64,000 nucleotides of DNA from an uncultured Niabella sp. (GTDB taxonomy: Bacteria > Bacteroidota > Bacteroidia > Chitinophagales > Chitinophagaceae): NCBI GenBank assembly GCA_934486785.1, contig CAKSQK010000005.1, positions 120,430-184,429 of the forward strand, read 5' to 3'. This document shows positions 41,776-50,730 of this stretch, in pieces; position 1 is the stretch's first letter, and the number at the start of each line of letters is the position of its first letter. Both the position numbers and the translations under genes were made by a program. The notes below the pieces were generated by a model that made no database searches, had not been told where the DNA came from, and saw only the letters and a list, made by a program, of their open reading frames with translations.

Positions 41776-42702
41776 ATGAACCGCTTTTTTTCGCTGCTTG
41801 TTTTATCATTGATCTTTGCGTTGTACGGTCAGGCTCAAACAAATACCGGGGGCGGCGTTGCTACCATTATTGTGGATGCCGGCCATGGCGGACCTGACCC
41901 CGGCGCCCGTGGGCTGCAAACAACCGAGGCGGCCATCAACCTGCAGGTAAGCCTGAAACTTGCACAGGCGCTGCGCCAGCAATTTCCTGATAAAAAAATA
42001 CTTGAAACCCGAACCACCGCTGCTTTACCCGGCAATCTTACCAATGCCGTGGCCGCCAACCGCTACCGTGCCGAATGGGCCAACCGTATGGCGGGCGACC
42101 TGTTCATTTCCATTCACTGCAATGCGGCGGGCAAAAAACCAGGTGGCTGGTACACCCAGAAAGTGGTGGGCAGCACACCCAAGGTGCGCTATGTAAAAAA
42201 AGGTAAGAAAAGGGTGAAGCAAACCTATTACGTAAAGAAATATGAAAACGTGTGGGTAGAAAACACCACAAAGGGTACTGAGACCTACATTTGGGCTGTG
42301 GGTAAAAATGAGCAAAAAGTGTCGGCTATATCTGATCATGAAGAGTATTATTCCGAAGCAACCGATCCTGACGGCGAATTGACCATGCCCGACCCCAATG
42401 ACCCGGCTGAGAAAGCCAGGATGCTGATCTATGCCCAGAATTATTTTAGAAAAAGCTACGCGCTGGCCACATTTGTAGAAAAAGAATTTGTGGCAGGCGG
42501 CAGGGTAAGCCGGGGCGTGCAGCAAAGAAACCACAAGGGCATATGGGTGCTGCAGGCTACAGGTATGCCCAGCATTTTAGTTGAAATAGGATTTATCAGC
42601 AACCGCGAAGAAGAAGAATATATGATGAGCGAAGCAGGGCAGGAAGAAATAGTGAATGGAATTGCAAACGCTGTAAAAGCATACGTGGAAAGGTACGGGT
42701 AA
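41776..42702 (+). CDS. N-acetylmuramoyl-L-alanine amidase (AmiC type)
   Basis: A 308-aa exported zinc amidase cleaving the muramoyl-alanine bond of peptidoglycan. Signal peptide about 1-20, then zinc ligands in VDAGHGGPDPGA (His), TTEAAINLQVS (Glu) and FISIHCNAA (His), with the catalytic Glu in SILVEIGFISNREEE. A family insert of about 80 basic residues (KVRYVKKGKKRVKQTYYVKK) sits between the second and third blocks. It is followed by the MCE and OstA genes, a gene order common in Bacteroidota and tied to envelope upkeep. Confidence 0.93.
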   Translation: MNRFFSLLVLSLIFALYGQAQTNTGGGVATIIVDAGHGGPDPGARGLQTTEAAINLQVSLKLAQALRQQFPDKKILETRTTAALPGNLTNAVAANRYRAEWANRMAGDLFISIHCNAAGKKPGGWYTQKVVGSTPKVRYVKKGKKRVKQTYYVKKYENVWVENTTKGTETYIWAVGKNEQKVSAISDHEEYYSEATDPDGELTMPDPNDPAEKARMLIYAQNYFRKSYALATFVEKEFVAGGRVSRGVQQRNHKGIWVLQATGMPSILVEIGFISNREEEEYMMSEAGQEEIVNGIANAVKAYVERYG

Positions 42703-42848
42703 ACGCGCTTTTGGCTAAATATTTGTCTATGAAAGCCTAACACCGCAGTGTACTAACTGTGTGTTGTAAAAAACTGTTTCTATCCGATGAAGAATATTGT
42801 TTTACTTTGTGTTGCTTACAACAACCATTGAAAGCATAAAATAATTAT

Positions 42849-43832
42849 ATGAAGTTATCAAATGAATTAAAGGTGGGCTTACTGGCGCTGCTGGCAATTG
42901 TTGCGTTAATTCTCGGTTTCAGGTTTTTAAAAGGCAAAGATGTGTTCAACCGTACGCCCAAAGTTTATGCGATCTTTAAATCAGTAGGCGGGCTCGATAA
43001 ATCCAACTTTGTAAAGATCAACGGGCTTACAGTAGGCACCGTGTATAAAATGGAACCTGCTGACGAAAGTATTAACTCCATTAAAGTTACCATCAGTATT
43101 TCTGAAGATGTGAACATCCCATCTAACTCGGTGGCTTATATTTCCGGCAGCCTGCTGGGTTCATCCGTCATTGTAATTGATAAAGGAAGCGCCAAAACAT
43201 TTTTAAAAGACGGCGACCGCATTGCCACCCGCGAAGAAGACGGCCTGCTGGGCGACCTTACATCAGAAGCAAAACCGTTGCTGGGAAAAGTAAGGAACGT
43301 GGCAGACTCACTGGCGCTGCTGCTGGCCGGTGTAAACAACACCCTGGATGTAAACACCCAGCGCAACCTGCAGTATGCCATTGCCAACCTGGGATATGCC
43401 ACCGCAAATCTTAACAGCCTTTTGGCATCAGCATCTCCGGCGCTTGCCTCATCTTTGCAAAATATGAGCGACATTACAGGCAATCTGAAAAACCAGAACC
43501 GTACGGTAGAAGAAATCATTGGCAATGCCAATACCTTTAGCAGCGGCCTGGCCGCTTTACAGTTACAGCAAACGCTTGACAGTTTAAACCAAACCATTTC
43601 TGACCTCAGGTTTACCGTCAACAAAATATCAAGCCCCGAAGGTTCGCTGGGCGCTTTAATGAATGACAGGCAACTGTATAACAAGCTGAATGATGTAATG
43701 CTAAGTGCGGAGATCTTACTGGACGATATAAGGGTGCACCCAAAACGCTATGTAAACATTTCTCTTTTTGGCAAAAAAAATACCGCGGGTGAGCTGACAG
43801 CGCCGGCAATTAAAGACTCCGTTCCCAGGTAA
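42849..43832 (+). CDS. MCE-family (MlaD-like) lipid-transfer protein
   Basis: A 327-aa periplasmic protein anchored by one N-terminal span (LKVGLLALLAIVALILGFRFL). The MCE domain is at about 35-115 (YAIFKSVGGLDKSNFVKING, then VAYISGSLLGSSVIVID), followed by coiled-coil and low-complexity helices. MlaD-type rings carry phospholipids between membranes with an ABC complex (mlaE and mlaF are not here). Its stop overlaps the OstA start codon by one base. Confidence 0.9.
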   Translation: MKLSNELKVGLLALLAIVALILGFRFLKGKDVFNRTPKVYAIFKSVGGLDKSNFVKINGLTVGTVYKMEPADESINSIKVTISISEDVNIPSNSVAYISGSLLGSSVIVIDKGSAKTFLKDGDRIATREEDGLLGDLTSEAKPLLGKVRNVADSLALLLAGVNNTLDVNTQRNLQYAIANLGYATANLNSLLASASPALASSLQNMSDITGNLKNQNRTVEEIIGNANTFSSGLAALQLQQTLDSLNQTISDLRFTVNKISSPEGSLGALMNDRQLYNKLNDVMLSAEILLDDIRVHPKRYVNISLFGKKNTAGELTAPAIKDSVPR

Positions 43833-45820
43833 TGCATGCTGCTTTTCAAAAATTATTTTCTTTAAAGGGCAAATGGGCTTTTAGCCTGCTTGCACTGGTT
43901 TGTGCTGTAACGTCTTTTGGTCAAACCAGCGGCGTACCGGTTGAAATACTCAGGGCCAATACCATGAGCATTCAAAAAATAAACGACAGTGTAAGCCTTA
44001 CCATTTTGGAAGGTGATGTAATGCTGAAGCAGGGCAGCACCATTTTTAAATGCAACCGATGCGTTAAAAATGACCATGCCAATACTTTTGAAGCCTGGGG
44101 AAATGTACACATCAATGATTCTGATACCACTGATATTTATTCCAACCACTTACGATACCTTACCAATAGGCAAATTGCTTACCTGAATGGCGATGTGAAA
44201 CTAACCGACGGCCACGCCGTGCTTACCACGCCAAGCGCCGAATACAATATGGCCACCAACATTGCCACCTACCGAAATGGCGGTAAGGTGGTCAATCAAA
44301 AAACCGTCATCACCAGCCGCGCCGCCAATTATTATACTGATATTAAAGATGTGATCTTTATGGAAAATGTGCGCGTGAACGACCCGGCGTACAATATTAT
44401 TGCCGACTCGCTTTTGTACAACACCGATAACCAGATTGCGCGATTTATAACTTATACAACCATCCGCGACAGCGCCAACCGAACCATCACCACGCGGGAA
44501 GGATTTTATAACCTGCGCACCGGCGATGCGGAATTTGGCCAGCGCTCTATGGTGAATGATAATAACAAAACCACCGTTATTGCAGACTCTCTTACGCTTA
44601 CCGAAGAGTTTGCCCAGGCTAAAGGACAGGCCGTGGTGGTTGATTCTGTGAGGGGAACGATCATTATTGCCGATCTTATTTATCAAAACCGCATTACGGA
44701 AGCTGTGCTGGCCACCCGCAACCCGCTGATGATCATTAAGCAGGATAATGATTCGATTTATGTAACAGCCGATACTTTGTTTAGCGCCAAACTTACAGAC
44801 CTGTACAATAACAGGCCAATGCCGGATACATTTGCGCAGCATACGCCTCAAACACAGGTTCCGCCAGTAATAGATTCTACACTTTTGCAGGCCGATCCCG
44901 GAAGGCTATTAAAAGATTCTTTAGGGATAAATACTGATTCCAGCCTGCTTATAAAAGATTCAACCGGTTTGCTTGTTGATGCCGGTAAGCTTTTAAAAGA
45001 TTCAGCAGTTTTAAAACGGCCGCCGCCTGCCAGTCAAATGGCTGATAGTGCTGCTGCATTACAGGCAGGAAAAATGCCTGATGCTGCAAAAAAGGATAGC
45101 CTGTTATCCAAAATACCGCCGGGTATTGCTGCCCCAACCGTAAATCGAACTGATACGGCAGGGCTAACTACCAAACAACCGGCAGTTACAACGCCTGCGC
45201 AAAAGCGTGAAGCGGCACGCCTGGCGCGCGACAGTGTGGCGCGCGACGACAGCACCAACCGTTATTTTGAAGCCTTTCATAATGTAAAAATTTATTCCGA
45301 CTCTGTGCAGGCGGTTTCAGACAGTTTGTTTTATTCTTTCAGGGATTCCACATTCAGGCTGTACAAAGACCCGGTGGTTTGGGGGCAAAACAATAACCAG
45401 ATAACGGGCGACACGCTTTTTCTTTTTACCAAAAACAAACAACCCTACCGGTTCGAGGCCATTCGTAATGCGTTCATGCTTACGCACCTGGAGTTGGAAG
45501 CCTTTAACCAGATCAAATCTTCCCGCATTGATGGCTTTTTTACCAATGGTAATTTGGATTCCATCCGGGCCAAAGGATCGGTGCAGGCCATTTATTACCT
45601 GCAGGATGAAGACAGCGCTTATACCGGCGTGAACCATGTAACCCAAACTGATATTATTGATGCTTATATTGTAGATAAGCAATTAAAAAAAGTAGTGCTG
45701 CGCGGCGAGCCCAAAGGCGTGGTGTATCCTATAGGCCAAAAACGGCCAGGCGAAATGCAGCTTGAAGGCTTCAGGTGGCGCGAAGCTGAGCGGCCCAAAA
45801 CCAAATACGATTTGCTATAA
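43832..45820 (+). CDS. OstA-like/LptA-family periplasmic protein
   Basis: A 662-aa exported protein with an OstA/LptA beta-jellyroll at about 45-280 (MSIQKINDSVSLTILEGDVM, HVNINDSDTTDIYSNH, LNGDVKLTDGHAVLTTPSA). Then a low-complexity linker (about 345-470) with repeated LLKDS elements rich in Asp, Ser, Pro and Ala, and a second OstA-like domain (about 480-650, from YFEAFHNVKIYSDSVQ). It is likely the periplasmic bridge for LPS transport to LptD. ATGA-type coupling with the MCE gene. Two jellyrolls joined by a long linker is unusual for LptA. Confidence 0.85.
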   Translation: MHAAFQKLFSLKGKWAFSLLALVCAVTSFGQTSGVPVEILRANTMSIQKINDSVSLTILEGDVMLKQGSTIFKCNRCVKNDHANTFEAWGNVHINDSDTTDIYSNHLRYLTNRQIAYLNGDVKLTDGHAVLTTPSAEYNMATNIATYRNGGKVVNQKTVITSRAANYYTDIKDVIFMENVRVNDPAYNIIADSLLYNTDNQIARFITYTTIRDSANRTITTREGFYNLRTGDAEFGQRSMVNDNNKTTVIADSLTLTEEFAQAKGQAVVVDSVRGTIIIADLIYQNRITEAVLATRNPLMIIKQDNDSIYVTADTLFSAKLTDLYNNRPMPDTFAQHTPQTQVPPVIDSTLLQADPGRLLKDSLGINTDSSLLIKDSTGLLVDAGKLLKDSAVLKRPPPASQMADSAAALQAGKMPDAAKKDSLLSKIPPGIAAPTVNRTDTAGLTTKQPAVTTPAQKREAARLARDSVARDDSTNRYFEAFHNVKIYSDSVQAVSDSLFYSFRDSTFRLYKDPVVWGQNNNQITGDTLFLFTKNKQPYRFEAIRNAFMLTHLELEAFNQIKSSRIDGFFTNGNLDSIRAKGSVQAIYYLQDEDSAYTGVNHVTQTDIIDAYIVDKQLKKVVLRGEPKGVVYPIGQKRPGEMQLEGFRWREAERPKTKYDLL

Positions 45821-45864
45821 ATCCACCAATATTTTATTTCTATTGTCTTAGTATTGTCACAGAA

Positions 45865-46092
45865 TTGCAATATTACAAAGAAGCGCTGGAGTTATTTGAT
45901 GCACGTGCAGATAAATCGCCCGTATATGAGTATTCATTAGGAGGTACTCCCACCCCCAACTGCTTTACACAGTTAAAATGGCATATTACAAAAAATGCAG
46001 AGGGCATTGATGACAAACTAATGCTCTATGCAGCACATACAGATGCTGGCTTTGTTTTGATAGAATTCCCTAAAAAAGAACAAACTGATTAA
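45865..46092 (+). CDS. Small hypothetical protein, TTG start
   Basis: A 75-aa soluble protein opening YYKEALELFDARADKSPVYE and ending VLIEFPKKEQTD. It reads like a real protein (mixed helix and strand, no repeats), but no ATG or GTG is available; TTG at 45865 is the first start codon in a frame that opens within the preceding OstA gene. It could be the tail of a truncated gene. No family recognised. Confidence 0.45.
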   Translation: MQYYKEALELFDARADKSPVYEYSLGGTPTPNCFTQLKWHITKNAEGIDDKLMLYAAHTDAGFVLIEFPKKEQTD

Positions 46093-46107
46093 TAATCTTT
46101 CACTTTT

Positions 46108-46135
46108 AAGTTTCCCTGTATTATCAGGGAAACTT
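46108..46135. terminator. Hairpin before the GHL10 gene
   Basis: Perfect eleven-base stem AAGTTTCCCTG / CAGGGAAACTT with a six-base loop; no U-run follows on the plus strand, so termination is doubtful. Confidence 0.45.
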
Positions 46136-46169
46136 AATCCCGTACATGTAAAACAATTAAATTGAGCTA

Positions 46170-47579
46170 ATGAAACAAAGAACACATGTTTTATTCTGGG
46201 CCGTTGCTATTATGATGCTGATCAATGCCTGTTCTAAAGATCCTGTACAACCGGATCCTGATCCGCCAACGCCTCCGCCATCAGAATTAAAACTTCCCAA
46301 GAAAGAAATGCGAGCCGCCTGGGTGGCTACCGTATGGGGCTTAGACTGGCCCGAAACCGTGTACACCGAAGCAGCCCAAAAGAAAAAATATACCGATTAC
46401 CTTGACAAGTTTAAGCAGCTCAACCTGAACGCCGTTTTTGTGCAGGTAAAAGGTATGGGCGATGCTTTTTACAACTCACCTTACGAGCCCTGGAGCGCCA
46501 GCATTACCGGCGTTAGGGGGCAGGATCCTGGTTATGACGTCATGAAATTTATGATAGACGAAGCGCACGCACGAGAGCTGGAGTTTCACGCGTGGATCAA
46601 CCCTTTTCGCATGGCAACAAGGGCCAATAATACCACGCCTTATCCTGCACTGCATCCTTCCGTTGATCCTTCATGGGTGGTGAGCCACGAAAAATGGCAA
46701 TTATACAACCCCGCGGTGCCCGAAGCCCGGCAAAGGCTGGCAGATATTGTAAAAGACATCATTACAAAATACAATGTAGATGGCATTCATATGGATGATT
46801 ATTTTTATCCTGATCCGGCTTCAGCAGGCGTCATGGTTTCCGATCAGCCCGACTATGTAAAATACGGCGCCGGCTATGCTACCATACAGGAGTTTCGCCT
46901 GGCCAATGTAGACAAGGCTATTAAAGGAGTGTATGATATGATCGTGGCAACAAAGCCCGGCGTGGTGTTTTCTATTTCTCCCACATCAAATTTTGATTAC
47001 AACAAAAACACGCTGTATGCAGATATTGTAAAATGGGCCTCACAGGGCTGGATGGATGTAGTGATCCCGCAAATTTACCAGCACGCGTCGTTTGGAACCA
47101 GGCTGAACGAGTGGGACAGGTTCAATAACAAGCCACATTTGATGATTGGTCATGCCATTTATTTTCCTGAGTCAACGCCCGCGCAGTTATCTACGGAGCT
47201 GAACCTGGTAAAAAATAAAAAAGCTGCGGTGGGCAGTCTTTTTTACAGCGCTAAATATTTAAATACCAAGCCTGAACTGGCTACTAAAATGGCAGAAATT
47301 TATAACACACCCGCGGTCATTCCTTTTCTTGGCCGTGCCGTAGCGCCAGCGCCAACAGTACCATCCAATGTGCGCATTGAAGGCAATATATTAAAGTGGA
47401 CCAAAACAGGAGATGTCAAGTCTGTCGTCTATCATTTTACAAACCTCACGCAGGAAGGAAAAGTTGTCGCGATCACCAATAACAGCGAGATAGGCGTGAC
47501 CAGCGCCGGCTATTACGCCGTAACCACGCTCAATGCCGATAACAAAGAAAGTGCGCCCTCCAAAGCGGTTTCAAAATAG
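46170..47579 (+). CDS. GHL10-family glycoside hydrolase lipoprotein
   Basis: A 469-aa lipoprotein (lipobox INAC, Cys21) with a proline-rich linker (PDPDPPTPPPS) and a TIM-barrel of the GHL10/DUF187 family: EMRAAWVATVWGLDWP, NLNAVFVQVKGMGDAFYNSP, ARELEFHAWINPFRM, DGIHMDDYFYPDP (acidic cluster at the barrel end) and VVIPQIYQHASFG. A short Ig-like domain ends the protein. Related enzymes act on glycans or peptidoglycan; the substrate is not known. Single gene with a strong terminator. Confidence 0.88.
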   Translation: MKQRTHVLFWAVAIMMLINACSKDPVQPDPDPPTPPPSELKLPKKEMRAAWVATVWGLDWPETVYTEAAQKKKYTDYLDKFKQLNLNAVFVQVKGMGDAFYNSPYEPWSASITGVRGQDPGYDVMKFMIDEAHARELEFHAWINPFRMATRANNTTPYPALHPSVDPSWVVSHEKWQLYNPAVPEARQRLADIVKDIITKYNVDGIHMDDYFYPDPASAGVMVSDQPDYVKYGAGYATIQEFRLANVDKAIKGVYDMIVATKPGVVFSISPTSNFDYNKNTLYADIVKWASQGWMDVVIPQIYQHASFGTRLNEWDRFNNKPHLMIGHAIYFPESTPAQLSTELNLVKNKKAAVGSLFYSAKYLNTKPELATKMAEIYNTPAVIPFLGRAVAPAPTVPSNVRIEGNILKWTKTGDVKSVVYHFTNLTQEGKVVAITNNSEIGVTSAGYYAVTTLNADNKESAPSKAVSK

Positions 47580-47601
47580 TTTTTATTATTGATTCTTTTA
47601 G

Positions 47602-47632
47602 AACCCCTGCATGATGTCAGGGGTTTTTTTTT
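47602..47632 (+). terminator. Rho-independent terminator after GHL10
   Basis: Stem AACCCCTG / CAGGGGTT, eight-base loop, then a run of nine Ts. Confidence 0.9.
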
Positions 47633-47663
47633 ATTGAGAAAATAGCGGAAATAAAAAAAAATC

Positions 47664-47683
47664 GGTTTTGTGCGTTTTTGTGC
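47664..47683 (+). promoter_or_regulatory. Repeated GTTTTGTGCGTTTTTGTGC element, copy 1
   Basis: Two tandem TTTTGTGC-type words. A near-identical element is at 49899-49916, and each copy lies 42-46 bases before a TTG-started DeoR-type N-terminus. This suggests a shared operator or promoter element, possibly bound by the DeoR regulator. Confidence 0.5.
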
Positions 47684-47725
47684 AGGAACTTGTTATATCT
47701 TTAATGCACGATTAAAACGATTAGC

Positions 47726-47803
47726 TTGCTTAAGAAAGAACGTCAGGCATTCATTCTTCACCGCCTCAACCTGCTATCTTTTTTTATCTTAAACAAAACC
47801 TAA
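47726..47803 (+). pseudogene. 5' remnant of a DeoR-family regulator gene
   Basis: TTG at 47726 opens MLKKERQAFILHRLNL, identical over 16 residues to the start of the DeoR gene at 49963, then diverges (LSFFILNKT) and stops at TAA 47801-47803. The GH9 ATG follows at once (TAAATGATG). The upstream element is shared too. It is best explained as a regulator gene lost by an internal deletion or partial duplication, leaving its promoter and 25 codons; these could now act as a translated leader for GH9. Confidence 0.75.
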
Positions 47804-49573
47804 ATGATGAGATTTTTAATGATTCTTTTTGTAGCGTTATTGCCAATCATCAGTTATTCCCAGCAAAGCTGGATCCGCATCAATCAGTTAGGCTATTTGC
47901 CAAAAGGTATTAAAGTTGCGGTATGGGGTGGCAAAAGCGCTGCCGTGCCTGCCGATTTTCAATTGATTGATTCGGCCAGCGGCAAAACGGTTTTTAAAGC
48001 ATCAACAGGCAAAAACTTTGGAAGTTATGGCCCATTTGCCAACACGCTGCGGCTGAATTTTACAAAATTTACCAAAGCCGGAACCTACTACGTAAAAGCA
48101 GGCGAGGCGCAGTCGCCATATTTTAAAATAGCTGCTGATGTGTATCAGGGCTCAGCCGATTTTGTGCTACACTATATGCGCCAGCAGCAATGCGGTTTCA
48201 ATCCCCATACAAAAGATTCCTGCCACACGCACGATGGCTACACGCTTTACGGCCCTATGAAGGATAGTACGCGCATTGACGTGGTAGGCGGCTGGCATGA
48301 TGCAACAGATTACCTGCAATATACTACCACCACTGCAAATGCCGTGTATCACCTGCTTTCAGCATACAGGCATTTTCCCGCGGTATTTAAAGATCATTAT
48401 GCAGCCAATGGTTTGGAAGGCAGCAACCGCGTGCCCGATGTGCTGGACGCTGCAAAATGGGGAATGAATTTTTTGCTGAAGCTGCATCCTAAAGATGACT
48501 GGATGTTCAACCAGGTGGCAGATGACAGGGACCACAGGGGTTTGCGTATGCCAAAAATGGATGCCTTTTACGGCAGGGGTTATGAACGGCCGGTGTATTT
48601 CTGTTCCGGGCAGCCGCAGCAAAGAGGGAAGTTTATGAACAAAACCACTGGCGTAGCATCTACTGCCGGCAAGTTTACAAGCGCTTTTGCGCTGGGGTCC
48701 ACCATTTTTGAAAAAACGCAAAAAGATTATGCACAGTTATTGTACAACAAAGCGTTTACCGCTTATCAAATGGGGTTAAAGCAACCTGGCGTGCACCAGA
48801 CGGCTTCAGTGGTTTCGCCCTATATTTATGCAGAAGATAATTATGTAGATGATATGCAACTGGCTGCTTCCGAATTGTTTCGTGTCACCAGGCAAAAAAC
48901 ATACGAGCAACAGGCCATTGATTTTGCAAGGCAGGAAAAGATCACACCCTGGCTGGGTAAAGATACGGCGCACCATTACCAGTGGTACCCGTTTATCAAC
49001 CTGGGGCATTACACCCTGGCCTCGCACTCGGCTGCACACAAAAAAGAGCTGGTGCAATATTATAAACAGGGAATTGAAAAAGTCTGGAACAAGGCAAAGC
49101 AAAACGGCTTTTACCGCGGCGTTCCGTTTATCTGGTGCAGCAATAACCTAACCACATCGTTTGCCATACAATGCCTGTGGTATAAAGATCTTTCGAAAGA
49201 TAACAGTTATGACGAGCTGTTGCAGGCGAATATAGACTGGCTGTTTGGCTGCAATCCCTGGGGCACCAGCATGGTGTTTGGCCTTCCTTCATGGGGCGAT
49301 TCGCCTGTGGATCCGCATGCAGCATTTTCCAAAATAGGTAATATTCCTGTAAACGGCGGTTTGGTAGATGGCCCGGTTTACGCGGCTATTTTCAACAACC
49401 TGATTGGCATCAGTCTGATTAACCCTGATGAGTATGCTCCTTTTCAAAGCGACCTGGTGGTGTACCACGATGATTATGGCGACTACAGTACCAACGAACC
49501 CACTATGGACGGAACCGCTTCGCTGGTGTACCTGATGGCCGCTATGGAAAACGAAGGAAGAAATAAGAAATAA
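47804..49573 (+). CDS. Glycoside hydrolase family 9 endoglucanase
   Basis: A 589-aa exported enzyme cutting beta-1,4-glucans. Signal peptide about 1-20, an N-terminal Ig-like CelD domain (about 22-110: IRINQLGYLPKGIKVAVW), then the GH9 (alpha/alpha)6 barrel: VVGGWHDATDYLQY carries the Asp pair (nucleophile water and base; canonical GGWYDAGDH), and NEPTMDGTASLVYLMA at the C-terminus carries the catalytic acid Glu in the expected place. No cellulose-binding module or dockerin follows. It abuts the DeoR remnant and probably uses its promoter. Confidence 0.92.
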   Translation: MMRFLMILFVALLPIISYSQQSWIRINQLGYLPKGIKVAVWGGKSAAVPADFQLIDSASGKTVFKASTGKNFGSYGPFANTLRLNFTKFTKAGTYYVKAGEAQSPYFKIAADVYQGSADFVLHYMRQQQCGFNPHTKDSCHTHDGYTLYGPMKDSTRIDVVGGWHDATDYLQYTTTTANAVYHLLSAYRHFPAVFKDHYAANGLEGSNRVPDVLDAAKWGMNFLLKLHPKDDWMFNQVADDRDHRGLRMPKMDAFYGRGYERPVYFCSGQPQQRGKFMNKTTGVASTAGKFTSAFALGSTIFEKTQKDYAQLLYNKAFTAYQMGLKQPGVHQTASVVSPYIYAEDNYVDDMQLAASELFRVTRQKTYEQQAIDFARQEKITPWLGKDTAHHYQWYPFINLGHYTLASHSAAHKKELVQYYKQGIEKVWNKAKQNGFYRGVPFIWCSNNLTTSFAIQCLWYKDLSKDNSYDELLQANIDWLFGCNPWGTSMVFGLPSWGDSPVDPHAAFSKIGNIPVNGGLVDGPVYAAIFNNLIGISLINPDEYAPFQSDLVVYHDDYGDYSTNEPTMDGTASLVYLMAAMENEGRNKK

Positions 49574-49962
49574 TGACTGCCGCACTCAGCAGCAGCAACA
49601 TATAAAGCAACTGTAAATAACAGTTCGTATGCCTACTAAAAAAGTTTTAACGATTAATCCTGACGGAACCAGGGTACCGTTTGCCATTTTGGAGTGAACT
49701 TTATACATCCATTCGTCGCACAAAGTACTTGGCGATACTACTGCGGGAAACTGTATAAAATAGAATCGCAGGAGTCTAAGCAATCTTGTCTCTGGCTCCA
49801 TTATTAAATAAAATATACAATATTTAATATTTATGGCTTTTCTTTATTATTATTTATCCATATAAAGAGCATTTTTTAGAAGATTTATATTTTTTCTGGT
49901 TTGTGCGTTTTTATGCCGGAAATCACTTTACCTTAGTAAAACATTAACAAAACATTACTCGC
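49574..49962. other. Intergenic region between GH9 and DeoR
   Basis: A 389-base AT-rich gap. It holds a doubtful 22-codon ORF (49629-49697) and the operator-like element at 49899-49916. The rest shows no coding or structural signal I can support; it looks like decayed sequence. Confidence 0.5.
49899..49916 (+). promoter_or_regulatory. Repeated GTTTGTGCGTTTTTATGC element, copy 2
   Basis: Differs from the copy at 47664-47683 at two positions or so; 46 bases before the DeoR TTG start. Confidence 0.5.
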
Positions 49963-50712
49963 TTGCTGAAAAAAGAACGACAGGCATTTATTCTTCACCG
50001 CCTCAATCTTCATAACAAAGTATTGAGTATTGACTTATGTAATGAGATCGGGGTGTCAGAAGACACCATCCGCAGAGACCTTCAGGAGCTTGCAGAAGCA
50101 GGCCGCCTGATCAAAGTACATGGCGGTGCGTTGAGCATGGCTTTTAACGAGGTGCAGTTTACAAGGGCAAGTGTTTATTCCAGGTCTCAAAAATCACTGA
50201 TAGCAGTCAAGGCATTAAAGCTGATTAAAGAGGGCATGTATGTGTTAACCAGTGGTGGAACCACGATATTGGAGCTGGTACGGCACCTGCCGCTGAGTTT
50301 GCGGGCCACGTTTATGACGGGCAGCATACCGGTTGTAAATGCCTGTCTGGCTTATCCGAACATAGATGTGGTGGTGATAGGCGATAAGCTTTCCAAAGAT
50401 TCGAAGCTAACGGTGGGTGTAGATGCCATAGAACAAATCAGCCGTGTGAACGCCGATCTGTGTTTTTTAGGAACCAATGCCATAGATGTGCCTCATGGTA
50501 TTACGGACAACGACCGGGATGTGGTACAGGTGAAGAAGGCGATGGTTTATTCTGCTGCAAAGGTGGCCTGCATGACGATTGCTGAGAAGCTGGAAACGTA
50601 TCAGCCCATGCAGGTGTGCGAACTCAGGAAAATTGATTACCTCATTACAGAACTGGATCCTGGCGATAGAAAACTAAGACCGTTCGTTGATGCAGGTATT
50701 ACCGTTTTATAA
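49963..50712 (+). CDS. DeoR/GlpR-family transcriptional regulator
   Basis: A 249-aa repressor-type regulator: N-terminal winged helix (about 5-57: KERQAFILHRLNLHNKVLSI, VSEDTIRRDLQELAEAGRLI, HGGAL) and a DeoR C-terminal sugar-phosphate sensor (about 75-235: VLTSGGTTILELVRHLP, DLCFLGTNAIDVPHGITD). TTG start at 49963 fits the family N-terminus. It precedes SusC by 18 bases and is probably the local regulator of the SusCD operon. A remnant of a second copy lies before GH9. Confidence 0.92.
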   Translation: MLKKERQAFILHRLNLHNKVLSIDLCNEIGVSEDTIRRDLQELAEAGRLIKVHGGALSMAFNEVQFTRASVYSRSQKSLIAVKALKLIKEGMYVLTSGGTTILELVRHLPLSLRATFMTGSIPVVNACLAYPNIDVVVIGDKLSKDSKLTVGVDAIEQISRVNADLCFLGTNAIDVPHGITDNDRDVVQVKKAMVYSAAKVACMTIAEKLETYQPMQVCELRKIDYLITELDPGDRKLRPFVDAGITVL

Positions 50713-50730
50713 TTAACAAAAAAGAAAAGT

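Noticed and set aside
49629..49697. 22-codon ORF between GH9 and DeoR
   Set aside because: Too short, no signal or span, no ribosome binding site; likely chance.
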